Positions 1 to 7,016 of a stretch of DNA of 16,966 nt are shown piece after piece. Origin of the DNA: DASZYF01 sp035545535 (GTDB lineage: Bacteria; Actinomycetota; Actinomycetes; Mycobacteriales; CAJCIY01); assembly GCA_035545535.1 (NCBI GenBank), contig DASZYF010000007.1:1-16966 (forward strand), given 5' to 3'. The notes below the pieces were generated by a model, which did no database searches, was not told the origin of the DNA, and saw nothing but the letters and a program-made list of their open reading frames with translations. Positions within the stretch are counted from its first letter, which is position 1. The number at the start of each line of letters is the position of its first letter. The translations under genes and the position numbers were made by a program.

Positions 1-3000
1 AGCCCGCTGAAGGCGCTGGCCGTCGACGTCGAGCGCAACCTGCGGGCTCCGCTGGCCGGCATCACTGCGGCCTGCGAGCGGCTGCAGCTGCCCGCCCCCG
101 ACGTGCGCGTCGGCCTCCGGTCCGGCGACACCCCCGCCGACGAGCGCCGGTCGTTCGCCAAGCGCCCGCCGGACATCCTCATCACGACGCCCGAGTCGCT
201 GTTCCTCCTCCTCACCAGCCAGGCGCGCGAAGCCCTCAAGGGCATCGAGACCGTGATCGTCGACGAGGTCCACGCGGTCGCGTCCACCAAGCGCGGCGCG
301 CACCTCGCGCTCACCCTCGAGCGGCTCGACCACCTGCTCGGCCGGCACGCGCGGCGCATCGGCCTGTCGGCGACCGTGCGGCCGATCGAGGAGGTCGCCC
401 GCTTCCTCGGCGGCAGCCACGACGTCACCGTCGTGCAGCCGCCCGCGAACAAGACCGTCGAGCTCGAGGTCGTCGTCCCGGTCGAGGACATGACGGCGCT
501 CGGAGACAACGTCAGCCTCGCGGCCGGTGGCGACGACAGCGAGCAGCGCGCCAGCATCTGGCCCGCGCTCGAGGCCCGCGTCCTCGACCTCATCGAGACC
601 CATCGCTCCACGATCGTGTTCGCCAACGCCCGCCGAACCTCCGAGCGGCTCACGGCGCGGCTCAACGAGATCGCCAACGAGCGCGCGGGCGCGGACTTCT
701 TCACCAACCCGTTCGAGAAGGTCCCGGCCGAGGTCATGGGCCAGAGCGGGCAGGGCAAGCCCGCCGACGCGCACGCCATCGAGGTCGCGCGGGCCCACCA
801 CGGCAGCATCAGCCGCGAGCAGCGCTCGGAGACCGAAGAGCTGCTGAAGACCGGGAGGCTTCCCGCGGTCGTCGCCACCAGCAGCCTCGAGCTCGGCATC
901 GACATGGGTGCGGTCGACCTCGTCGTGCAGGTCGCGTCGCCGCCGTCGGTCGCGAGCGGGCTCCAACGCGTGGGGCGCGCCGGCCACCAGGTCGGCGCGG
1001 TCAGCAAGGGCGTCATCTTCCCGAAGTACCGCGGCGAGCTGGTGCCGTGCGCGGTGGTCGCGCAGCGCATGCGCGACGGTCAGATCGAGTCGATGGCCTA
1101 CCCGCGCAACCCGCTCGACGTGCTCGCGCAGCAGGTCGTCGCGATGACGTCGATGGACACGTGGAGCGTCGACGAGCTCGGCGCGGTCGTGCGCCGCGCC
1201 GCCCCGTTCGCCGGCTTGCCGCAGAGCGCGTTCGAAGCGGTGCTCGACATGCTGTCGGGCCGCTACCCGAGCGACGACTTCGCCGAGCTGAAGCCGCGCG
1301 TCGTCTGGGACCGCGTCGAGGGCACGCTCACCGCACGTCCCGGTGCGCAGCGCCTCGCGGTCACCAGCGGCGGCACCATCCCTGACCGCGGCATGTTCGG
1401 GGTCTTCCTCGCGACCGGCGAGGGGCCGGGGCGGCGCGTCGGCGAGCTCGACGAGGAGATGGTGTACGAGTCGCGGGTCGGCGACACGTTCCTGCTCGGC
1501 ACCACCAGCTGGCGCATCGAGGACATCACGCAGGACCGCGTGCTGGTCACACCGGCGCCCGGCGTTCCCGGGCGCATGCCGTTCTGGAAGGGCGACGCAC
1601 CCGGCCGGCCGTACGAGCTCGGCCAGGCCGTCGGCGCTTTCCTGCGCGAGACCGGCCGCCTGGACGACGCCGCGGTGCTGGACGACCTGCGCTCACGCGG
1701 CCTCGACGAGTGGGCGGCGGCGAACCTCGCGAGCTACCTGCGCGAGCAGCGTGAGGCCACCGGTCACCTGCCCGACGACCGCACGATCGTCGTCGAGCGG
1801 TTCCGCGACGAGCTCGGTGACTGGCGGCTCGCGGTGCACTCGCCGTTCGGTGCGCAGGTGAACGCACCGTGGGCGCTGGCCATCGGCGCCCGGCTGCGCG
1901 AGACGCACGGCCTCGACGCGCAGGCGATGCACAGCGACGACGGCATCGTGCTGCGACTGCCCGACATCACCGGTGACGACTCCGCACCGCGATCGGACCT
2001 CGCGCTGCTCGACCCCGAGGACGTCGAGCAGGTCGTGCAGGCCGAGGTCGGTGGATCGGCCCTGTTCGCGTCACGGTTCCGCGAGTGCGCCGCCCGCGCG
2101 CTGCTGCTGCCCCGTCGCAACCCGGGCAAGCGCACGCCGCTGTGGCAGCAGCGGCAGCGCTCCGCGCAGCTGCTCGGCGTCGCCAGCCAGTTCGGCTCGT
2201 TCCCGATCGTGCTCGAGACGATGCGCGAGTGCCTGCAGGACGTGTTCGACGTCCCCGCGCTGACCTCGCTCATGCGCGACATCGCGTCCCGCGCCGTGCG
2301 CGTCGTCGAGGTGGAGACCGAGCAGCCGTCCCCGTTCGCGCGCGGACTGCTGTTCGGCTACGTGCAGCAGTTCCTCTACGAAGGCGACGCGCCGCTCGCC
2401 GAGCGGCGCGCTGCCGCCCTGTCGCTCGACAGCACCCTGCTCGCCGAGCTGCTCGGGCAGGCCGAGCTGCGCGAGCTGCTCGACCCCGAGGCGCTCGCAC
2501 AGGTCGAGGCGGAGGTCGGCCGGCTCGCCGAGGACCGGCGGGCGAAGGACCTCGAAGGCGTCGCCGACCTGCTGCGCACCGTGGGTGACCTCACCACCGA
2601 GGAAGCGATCGCGCGCGGCGCGACACCGCAGTGGCTGCACGAGCTGGAGGACGCCCGGCGGGCGGTGCGCGTCCGCATCACCGGCGAGGAGCGCTGGATC
2701 GCGGTGGAGGACGCCGCCCGCGTGCGCGACGCGCTCGGCGTCCCGCTGCCCGTCGGCCTGGCCGACGCGTTCCTCGAGCCGGTGCGCGACCCGCTCGGCG
2801 ACGTCGTCGCCCGCTACGCGCGCACCCACGGCCCGTTCCTGCCGCGCGACGTCGCCGCCCGCTACGGCCTCGGCGTCGCGGTCGTCGACGGTGTGCTGGC
2901 CCGGCTCGCGGCCGCCGGACGGGTGGTGCAGGGCGAGTTCCGCCCCGACGGCGTGGACCTCGAGTGGTGCGACACCGGCGTGCTGCGCCTGCTGCGACGA

Positions 3001-4383
3001 CGCTCGCTCGCCGCGCTGCGGCAGGAGGTCGAGCCCGTCCCCGCGGCCGCGCTCGGCCGCTTCCTGCCGACCTGGCAGTGCGTCGGCGCCGCGAGCGGTC
3101 GTGGTGAGGTCGCGCTGCTGCGCGCGATCGAGCAGCTGCAGGGCTCGCCCATCCCCGCGAGCTCGCTCGAAGGCGTGGTGCTGCCGGCCCGCGTCAGCAA
3201 CTACTCCCCGGCGATGCTCGACGAGCTGACGTCGAGCGGTGAGGTCATCTGGACCGGCAACGGCGCGCTGCCCGGAGCGGACGGGTGGATCGTGCTCGCA
3301 CTCGCCGAGCACGCCGACCTGCTGCTCCCGGCGCCGTCGCTCGACATCGCGCCGCCCGGCTCGCTCGGCGACCGCGTGCTGGCGGCGCTCGACGGTGACG
3401 CGGCGCTGTTCTTCCGGGCGCTCTCCGACCGGGCGTCCGGCGCGGGGACCGAAGCCGTGTCGACCGTCGACGACGACGAGATGGCGCGCACGGTGTGGGA
3501 CCTCGTGTGGTCCGGTCTGCTCACCAACGACACGCTCGCGCCGCTGCGCACGCGGCTCGGCGGCCGGGTCGGTCCGCGGCGGGCGGCATCGCCGCGCGCC
3601 CGCTTCGGTCGCGCGCCCCGTCCGGGGATGCCGGTCCGTTCGGGACCACCGACGATGGCCGGGCGCTGGTCGCGCGTACCGTCCCGCCTGTCCGATCCGA
3701 CGCGCACCGCGACCGCACTTGCCGAGCAGCTGCTCGACCGGCACGGCGTGCTGACGCGCGGGGCGGTGCAGGCCGAGGGCGTGCCCGGCGGGTTCGCCGC
3801 GATCTACCGCGTCCTCTCGGCGTTCGAGGAGAGCGGGCGCTGCCGCCGCGGCTACTTCGTAGAGGGTCTCGGCGCGGCGCAGTTCGCGACACCGGGCGCG
3901 GTCGACCGGTTGCGCGCGCTGGCGCGCGAACCCGATCCGGAGCCGGCGTTCACCTCGCCAGTGCCCGGAGGTTGGAGGCCGTCGCCCGAGCAGCTCCGCT
4001 CACGCCGCGACGATGCGCGCGCCGTCGTGCTCGCCGCCACCGACCCCGCGAACCCGTTCGGTGCCGCGCTCCCCTGGCCGGCCCGCGAGGGAGAGGGCAA
4101 GCACCGCCCCGCCCGCAAGGCCGGCGCGCTGGTCGCGCTCGTCGACGGCCACCTCGTGCTCTACGTCGAGAAGGGCGGCAAGACGCTGCTGTCGTTCGAG
4201 GACGACCCCACGCGGCTGCAGCCGGCGGTCGACGCGCTGGCGCTCGCGGTGCGCGAAGGTCTGCTCGGCAAGCTCGCGGTGGAGAAGGCCGACGGCACGT
4301 CGGTGCTCGCCAGCCCGCTCGCCGATGCCCTGGAGGCCGCGGGCTTCCGCCCGACGCCCCGTGGCCTCCGCCTGCGCGCCTGA
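1..4383 (+). CDS. lhr: Lhr-family ATP-dependent 3'-5' DNA helicase (5' partial)
   Basis: Large superfamily 2 helicase thought to act in DNA repair; mycobacterial Lhr translocates 3'-5' on single-stranded DNA and unwinds RNA:DNA hybrids. The frame is open from base 1, so the start and the Walker A segment lie upstream; 1460 residues remain of roughly 1500 usual for the family. Visible in order: motif Ia (SPLKAL, residues 1-6), TTPES (near 62), Walker B as DEVH (88-91, nt 262-273), motif III SAT (123-125), motif V (LELGIDMG, around nt 890) and motif VI (QRVGRAGH, nt 964-987). Beyond these lie the Lhr-specific winged-helix and core regions and a long C-terminal domain with an Arg/Pro-rich linker near residues 1185-1235. 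The end (PRGLRLRA) is the normal family C-terminus, so the gene is intact at its 3' end. DEVH in place of DEAD/DEAH is normal for Lhr. nei follows 135 bp later on the same strand, a linkage also seen in Mycobacterium tuberculosis (Rv3296-Rv3297), suggesting a joint repair role. Confidence 0.95.
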   Translation, partial: SPLKALAVDVERNLRAPLAGITAACERLQLPAPDVRVGLRSGDTPADERRSFAKRPPDILITTPESLFLLLTSQAREALKGIETVIVDEVHAVASTKRGAHLALTLERLDHLLGRHARRIGLSATVRPIEEVARFLGGSHDVTVVQPPANKTVELEVVVPVEDMTALGDNVSLAAGGDDSEQRASIWPALEARVLDLIETHRSTIVFANARRTSERLTARLNEIANERAGADFFTNPFEKVPAEVMGQSGQGKPADAHAIEVARAHHGSISREQRSETEELLKTGRLPAVVATSSLELGIDMGAVDLVVQVASPPSVASGLQRVGRAGHQVGAVSKGVIFPKYRGELVPCAVVAQRMRDGQIESMAYPRNPLDVLAQQVVAMTSMDTWSVDELGAVVRRAAPFAGLPQSAFEAVLDMLSGRYPSDDFAELKPRVVWDRVEGTLTARPGAQRLAVTSGGTIPDRGMFGVFLATGEGPGRRVGELDEEMVYESRVGDTFLLGTTSWRIEDITQDRVLVTPAPGVPGRMPFWKGDAPGRPYELGQAVGAFLRETGRLDDAAVLDDLRSRGLDEWAAANLASYLREQREATGHLPDDRTIVVERFRDELGDWRLAVHSPFGAQVNAPWALAIGARLRETHGLDAQAMHSDDGIVLRLPDITGDDSAPRSDLALLDPEDVEQVVQAEVGGSALFASRFRECAARALLLPRRNPGKRTPLWQQRQRSAQLLGVASQFGSFPIVLETMRECLQDVFDVPALTSLMRDIASRAVRVVEVETEQPSPFARGLLFGYVQQFLYEGDAPLAERRAAALSLDSTLLAELLGQAELRELLDPEALAQVEAEVGRLAEDRRAKDLEGVADLLRTVGDLTTEEAIARGATPQWLHELEDARRAVRVRITGEERWIAVEDAARVRDALGVPLPVGLADAFLEPVRDPLGDVVARYARTHGPFLPRDVAARYGLGVAVVDGVLARLAAAGRVVQGEFRPDGVDLEWCDTGVLRLLRRRSLAALRQEVEPVPAAALGRFLPTWQCVGAASGRGEVALLRAIEQLQGSPIPASSLEGVVLPARVSNYSPAMLDELTSSGEVIWTGNGALPGADGWIVLALAEHADLLLPAPSLDIAPPGSLGDRVLAALDGDAALFFRALSDRASGAGTEAVSTVDDDEMARTVWDLVWSGLLTNDTLAPLRTRLGGRVGPRRAASPRARFGRAPRPGMPVRSGPPTMAGRWSRVPSRLSDPTRTATALAEQLLDRHGVLTRGAVQAEGVPGGFAAIYRVLSAFEESGRCRRGYFVEGLGAAQFATPGAVDRLRALAREPDPEPAFTSPVPGGWRPSPEQLRSRRDDARAVVLAATDPANPFGAALPWPAREGEGKHRPARKAGALVALVDGHLVLYVEKGGKTLLSFEDDPTRLQPAVDALALAVREGLLGKLAVEKADGTSVLASPLADALEAAGFRPTPRGLRLRA

Positions 4384-4387
4384 CCAT

Positions 4388-4442
4388 GCCCCCGACCCAG
4401 CCCCCGGCCCTCCGCCCGGCCCCGCCCCCGACCCAGCCCCCG
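4388..4442. repeat. C-rich 19-bp direct repeat, 36-bp period
   Basis: Two exact 19-bp copies of GCCCCCGACCCAGCCCCCG lie at 4388-4406 and 4424-4442, starting 4 bases after the lhr stop codon. The material between them is also C-rich and nearly free of T. No start codon with a plausible reading frame uses this stretch. It is probably a local duplication in untranslated DNA; no function can be assigned from sequence. Confidence 0.7.
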
Positions 4443-4451
4443 ACCCGGCGG

Positions 4452-4510
4452 CCGACATCGGGTTTGTGGCAGCTCCGGGGGCCGGCGGACTGCCACAAAG
4501 CCGACGTCGG
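4452..4510. repeat. Imperfect 21-bp inverted repeat (hairpin) between lhr and nei
   Basis: The left arm 4452-4472 and right arm 4490-4510 pair at 19 of 21 positions, with a 17-base GC-rich loop. The inner ten bases of each arm (TTTGTGGCAG and CTGCCACAAA) match perfectly. The A/T-containing core stands out from the very GC-rich surroundings. The right arm ends 8 bases before the nei GTG. There is no T-run after the stem on either strand, so a classical intrinsic terminator is not clear. It could be a terminator or attenuator after lhr, a structure controlling nei translation, or a copy of a dispersed repeat; no second copy of the core was seen in this window. Confidence 0.75.
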
Positions 4511-4518
4511 GCGGTGCG

Positions 4519-5400
4519 GTGCCTGAGGGCGACACGGTCTGGCGGGCGGCGCGCACGTTGCGTGCGGCTCTGCAGGACGAGGTGCTGCTCGTCGGTGAGC
4601 TGCGCGTGCCGCAGCTCGGCGGCTACGACCTCGCCGGCCGCACGGTGCTCGACGTCGTGCCACGCGGCAAGCACCTGCTGATGCGCTTCGACGACCACCG
4701 CACGCTGCACACGCACCTGCGCATGGACGGCGGCTGGCGCGTCCTCGACGCCGGTCGGGCGTGGCCCCGCGGCGACGGCCCGCGGCACCAGGTGCGCATC
4801 GTGCTCGCCAACGCGCGCAAGCAGGCACTCGGCTACCGCGTGCACGACGTCGCGCTCGCGCCGACGTCGCGCGAAGGGCAGTGGGTCGGCCACCTCGGTC
4901 CCGACGTGCTCGGACCCGACTGGGATGCCGCCCGTGCGGTCGCCAACCTGCTGGCGCAGCCCGACCGCCCGATCGGTGTCGCGCTGCTCGACCAGCGCAA
5001 CCTGGCCGGCCCCGGCAACATCTACCGGACCGAGGCGCTGTTCCTGCACGGGACGTCTCCGTTCACGCCGGTGCGCGACGTGCCCGAACCGGAGCGCCTC
5101 GTCGAGCGCACCCGCGCGCTGATGCTCGCGAACCTCGAGAACCCCGTGCAGCAGACCACCGGTGACTCACGACCCGGGGAGCAGCACTACGTCTTCCGCC
5201 GCGAAGGTCGCCCCTGCCGGCGCTGCGGAACGCGCGTGCGCGAGGTGATGTTCGGCGACCCGGGCACCGAACGCGTCACGGCGTGGTGCCCGCACTGCCA
5301 GCGGGGGCCGCAGCCCGACGACGCGACCTACCGGGCCCGGCGCGCCGCGATGCTCCCGCCCCCGGACAAGCTCCGCAAAGGCCCGCGCAAGGTCCGGTGA
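4519..5400 (+). CDS. nei: Endonuclease VIII-like DNA glycosylase/AP lyase (Fpg/Nei family)
   Basis: Removes oxidised bases and cleaves the resulting abasic site in base excision repair. The product is 293 residues, normal for the family. The N-terminus MPEGDTVWRAAR supplies the catalytic Pro2 (exposed once Met is removed) and Glu3. A conserved Lys51 sits in RGKHLL. The helix-two-turn-helix region contains LLDQRNLAGPGNIYRTEAL, and a C-terminal zinc finger uses Cys233, Cys236, Cys257 and Cys260 (CRRC and CPHC). The N-terminal sequence resembles mycobacterial Nei (Rv3297) more than Fpg/MutM. The start is fixed by the need for Pro at position 2: GTG at 4519. No good Shine-Dalgarno precedes it; the bases in front are the arm of an inverted repeat plus a G-rich stretch. 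It follows lhr on the same strand and is convergent with pspA 31 bp downstream. Confidence 0.95.
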   Translation: MPEGDTVWRAARTLRAALQDEVLLVGELRVPQLGGYDLAGRTVLDVVPRGKHLLMRFDDHRTLHTHLRMDGGWRVLDAGRAWPRGDGPRHQVRIVLANARKQALGYRVHDVALAPTSREGQWVGHLGPDVLGPDWDAARAVANLLAQPDRPIGVALLDQRNLAGPGNIYRTEALFLHGTSPFTPVRDVPEPERLVERTRALMLANLENPVQQTTGDSRPGEQHYVFRREGRPCRRCGTRVREVMFGDPGTERVTAWCPHCQRGPQPDDATYRARRAAMLPPPDKLRKGPRKVR

Positions 5401-5431
5401 TGCGAGCGGTCCGAGCCTCTTGGCCGCGTCG

Positions 5432-6232
5432 TCAGCTCGATGCGGGTGGGGCGGCTTCGGGAGCAGCGGCCTCGGCGGCGGGAGCTGCGTCGACCTGCGG
5501 CGTGACCGGCGCCTGACCGAGCGACGCCCGGATCTGGTCGAGGCGCGCGGACGCGGCGGTGTCGATGGAGGCCTTCTCGACCTCGAGCATCCGGCCCTCG
5601 ACGCTGTTCTGCGCGAGCTCGGACTGACCCATCGCGGTCGCGTAGCGCTGCTCGATCTTGTCGCGCACCTGGTCGAGCGTCGGCACGTCACCCGGCGCCG
5701 AGAGCTCGCTGACGGCCTGCAGCTGCTTCGCCACCTGCTCCTGCATCTTCGCGGCCTCGAGCTGGGTGAGCAGCTTCGAGCGCTCGCTGAGGAACTTCTG
5801 CAGCTGGCGGGCGTTCTGCTCGACGGCCGCCTTCGCGGACTCGCTCGCCTGGGCCGCCTGCGTGTGCAGGGTCTTGAGGTCCTCCAGGGACGCCTCGGCG
5901 GAGATGAGCTGCGACGCGAAGGTCTGCGCGGTGCTGTTGTAGTCGGCCGCCTTGGCGGTGTCGCCGGCCTTCGTGGCCTGGTCGGCGAGCACGAGCGCCT
6001 GGCGGGCCGAGCCCTGCAGCCGCGCCACCTCGTCGGCGGCGCGCGCCATCTTCATCTCGATCTGGCGCTGGTTGCCGATGACCGCCGCCGCCTGCTGCGT
6101 GAGCGACTGGTGGCGCTTCTGCGCGTCCTCGACGGCCTGCTCGATCTGCACGCGCGGATCGGCCTTGTCATCGAGCTTCTTGTTCGCCGACGCCCCGAGG
6201 TACTTCCACAGCCGACGGAAGAACCGCCCCAT
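5432..6232 (-). CDS. pspA: PspA/IM30 family envelope-stress protein
   Basis: Peripheral inner-membrane protein of the ESCRT-III-like PspA/Vipp1 family that assembles on and stabilises stressed membranes. The product is 266 residues. An amphipathic N-terminus (MGRFFRRLWKYLGASANKKL) is followed by the ADPRVQIEQAVEDAQ segment typical of the actinobacterial 35-kDa antigen type (like Rv2744c). A long helical coiled-coil region runs to about residue 235, including LTQQAAAVIGNQRQIEMKM and MQEQVAKQL. The tail is Ala/Pro-rich and presumably disordered. The ATG at 6232 was chosen because this is the family N-terminus and a GGAAGG ribosome binding site lies 8 bases upstream; the frame stays open further upstream but overlaps the preceding gene. 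It is the last gene of a five-gene run on this strand that begins with clgR. Confidence 0.95.
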   Translation of the reverse strand: MGRFFRRLWKYLGASANKKLDDKADPRVQIEQAVEDAQKRHQSLTQQAAAVIGNQRQIEMKMARAADEVARLQGSARQALVLADQATKAGDTAKAADYNSTAQTFASQLISAEASLEDLKTLHTQAAQASESAKAAVEQNARQLQKFLSERSKLLTQLEAAKMQEQVAKQLQAVSELSAPGDVPTLDQVRDKIEQRYATAMGQSELAQNSVEGRMLEVEKASIDTAASARLDQIRASLGQAPVTPQVDAAPAAEAAAPEAAPPASS

Positions 6233-6270
6233 GTCACACGCCTTCCAGCAAGGCCGGCACGAGCACCGGC

Positions 6271-7005
6271 TCAGCCCATCATCCTGCCAGTGGTGCCCGC
6301 GGCGCCCAGGTTCTGCCGCGTCAGCTGCTCGGTCGTCGCCAGGCCCTGCCGCAGCCCTTCGAGACGGCCCGCGAGGTCGTCGAGCCGGTCGTCGATGCCC
6401 GCCCGCGCACCCACCCCGCCGGCGGTGACCTCGGCGAGCACCTCGCCCACCCGCGCGACGAGCTCCTCGAGGTCGGTGGCGGCGCTGCGCATCTGCGCGA
6501 GCAGCTGGTCGCGCACGGCGCGCACGCGCGTGATCGCGGCGGTGCGCTCCTCGACGGCCTCCCGCTCGCGCGCGCTCTGCGGCTCGCTCGCCGCACCCGG
6601 ACCGCCGAGCTGCACGAGGACGCCGTCGACCGCGCACGCCCGCCCGGCCAGCACGCGGAGCTGCGCGATCGTGTCGTCGATGCCGCCGGCGACACCGTCG
6701 GCGCTCGACGCGACGGTCGGCGGCAGCGAGCGCACGAGCGACGCGTAGCTGGACGCCGCGCGCTGGCACCGCGCGAACAGGTCGGCGGCGGCGCTGCCCG
6801 GCACGATCGGCAGCACCGGGTCGGCGTCGTCGTCCTTGGGCTTCTTGTCCCGCGTCAGCGCTCCGGCGGCGATCTTCACCCCCGCGACGGCGGCGCCGAT
6901 CGCGATCGCCGGCGGGAAGGCGATGCCGACCGCCCACGCCAGGCCGCCCGCGAGGCCCCCGACGACAGGCGTCCAGGGATCGGTGAGCTCCCGCTTCAGG
7001 GACAC
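6271..7005 (-). CDS. Small membrane protein with two N-terminal TM segments, PspM-like by position
   Basis: 244-residue product that I do not recognise as a named family by sequence. Two hydrophobic stretches lie near the N-terminus (about residues 13-30 and 31-50, separated by Pro-Pro), followed by a charged KKPKDDDAD segment and a long helical, Ala/Arg/Glu/Leu-rich region with coiled-coil character (about 75-230). The layout of two TM helices plus a soluble helical domain, and a place directly before pspA (38-bp gap) in a clgR operon, match what is described for M. tuberculosis Rv2743c (PspM), a membrane partner of PspA. I infer, without proof, that it docks PspA at the membrane. The start is GTG at 7005, 11 bp after the stop of the upstream gene. 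Its ribosome binding site is weak, suggesting translational coupling. The C-terminus ends in Gly/Thr/Met-rich residues (TTGRMMG). Confidence 0.8.
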   Translation of the reverse strand: MSLKRELTDPWTPVVGGLAGGLAWAVGIAFPPAIAIGAAVAGVKIAAGALTRDKKPKDDDADPVLPIVPGSAAADLFARCQRAASSYASLVRSLPPTVASSADGVAGGIDDTIAQLRVLAGRACAVDGVLVQLGGPGAASEPQSAREREAVEERTAAITRVRAVRDQLLAQMRSAATDLEELVARVGEVLAEVTAGGVGARAGIDDRLDDLAGRLEGLRQGLATTEQLTRQNLGAAGTTGRMMG

Positions 7006-7016
7006 GGGCGACCGTC

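Noticed and set aside
2071..3744. 557-codon open frame opposite lhr
   Set aside because: A shadow of high-GC codon usage: Arg/Ala/Gln-rich with no motif, fully within the intact lhr gene.
5401..5431. Terminator between convergent nei and pspA
   Set aside because: Only a 4-bp GCGG/CCGC pairing is visible, too weak to report as a feature.
6253..6270. Inverted repeat GCCGG/CCGGC before pspA as an internal operator
   Set aside because: Five-base arms are expected by chance at this base composition.
6233..6937. Upstream extension of the pspA reading frame (about 235 more residues)
   Set aside because: It overlaps the PspM-like gene in another frame and is Arg/Ala-rich without homology; the PspA family N-terminus and a ribosome binding site fix the start at 6232.
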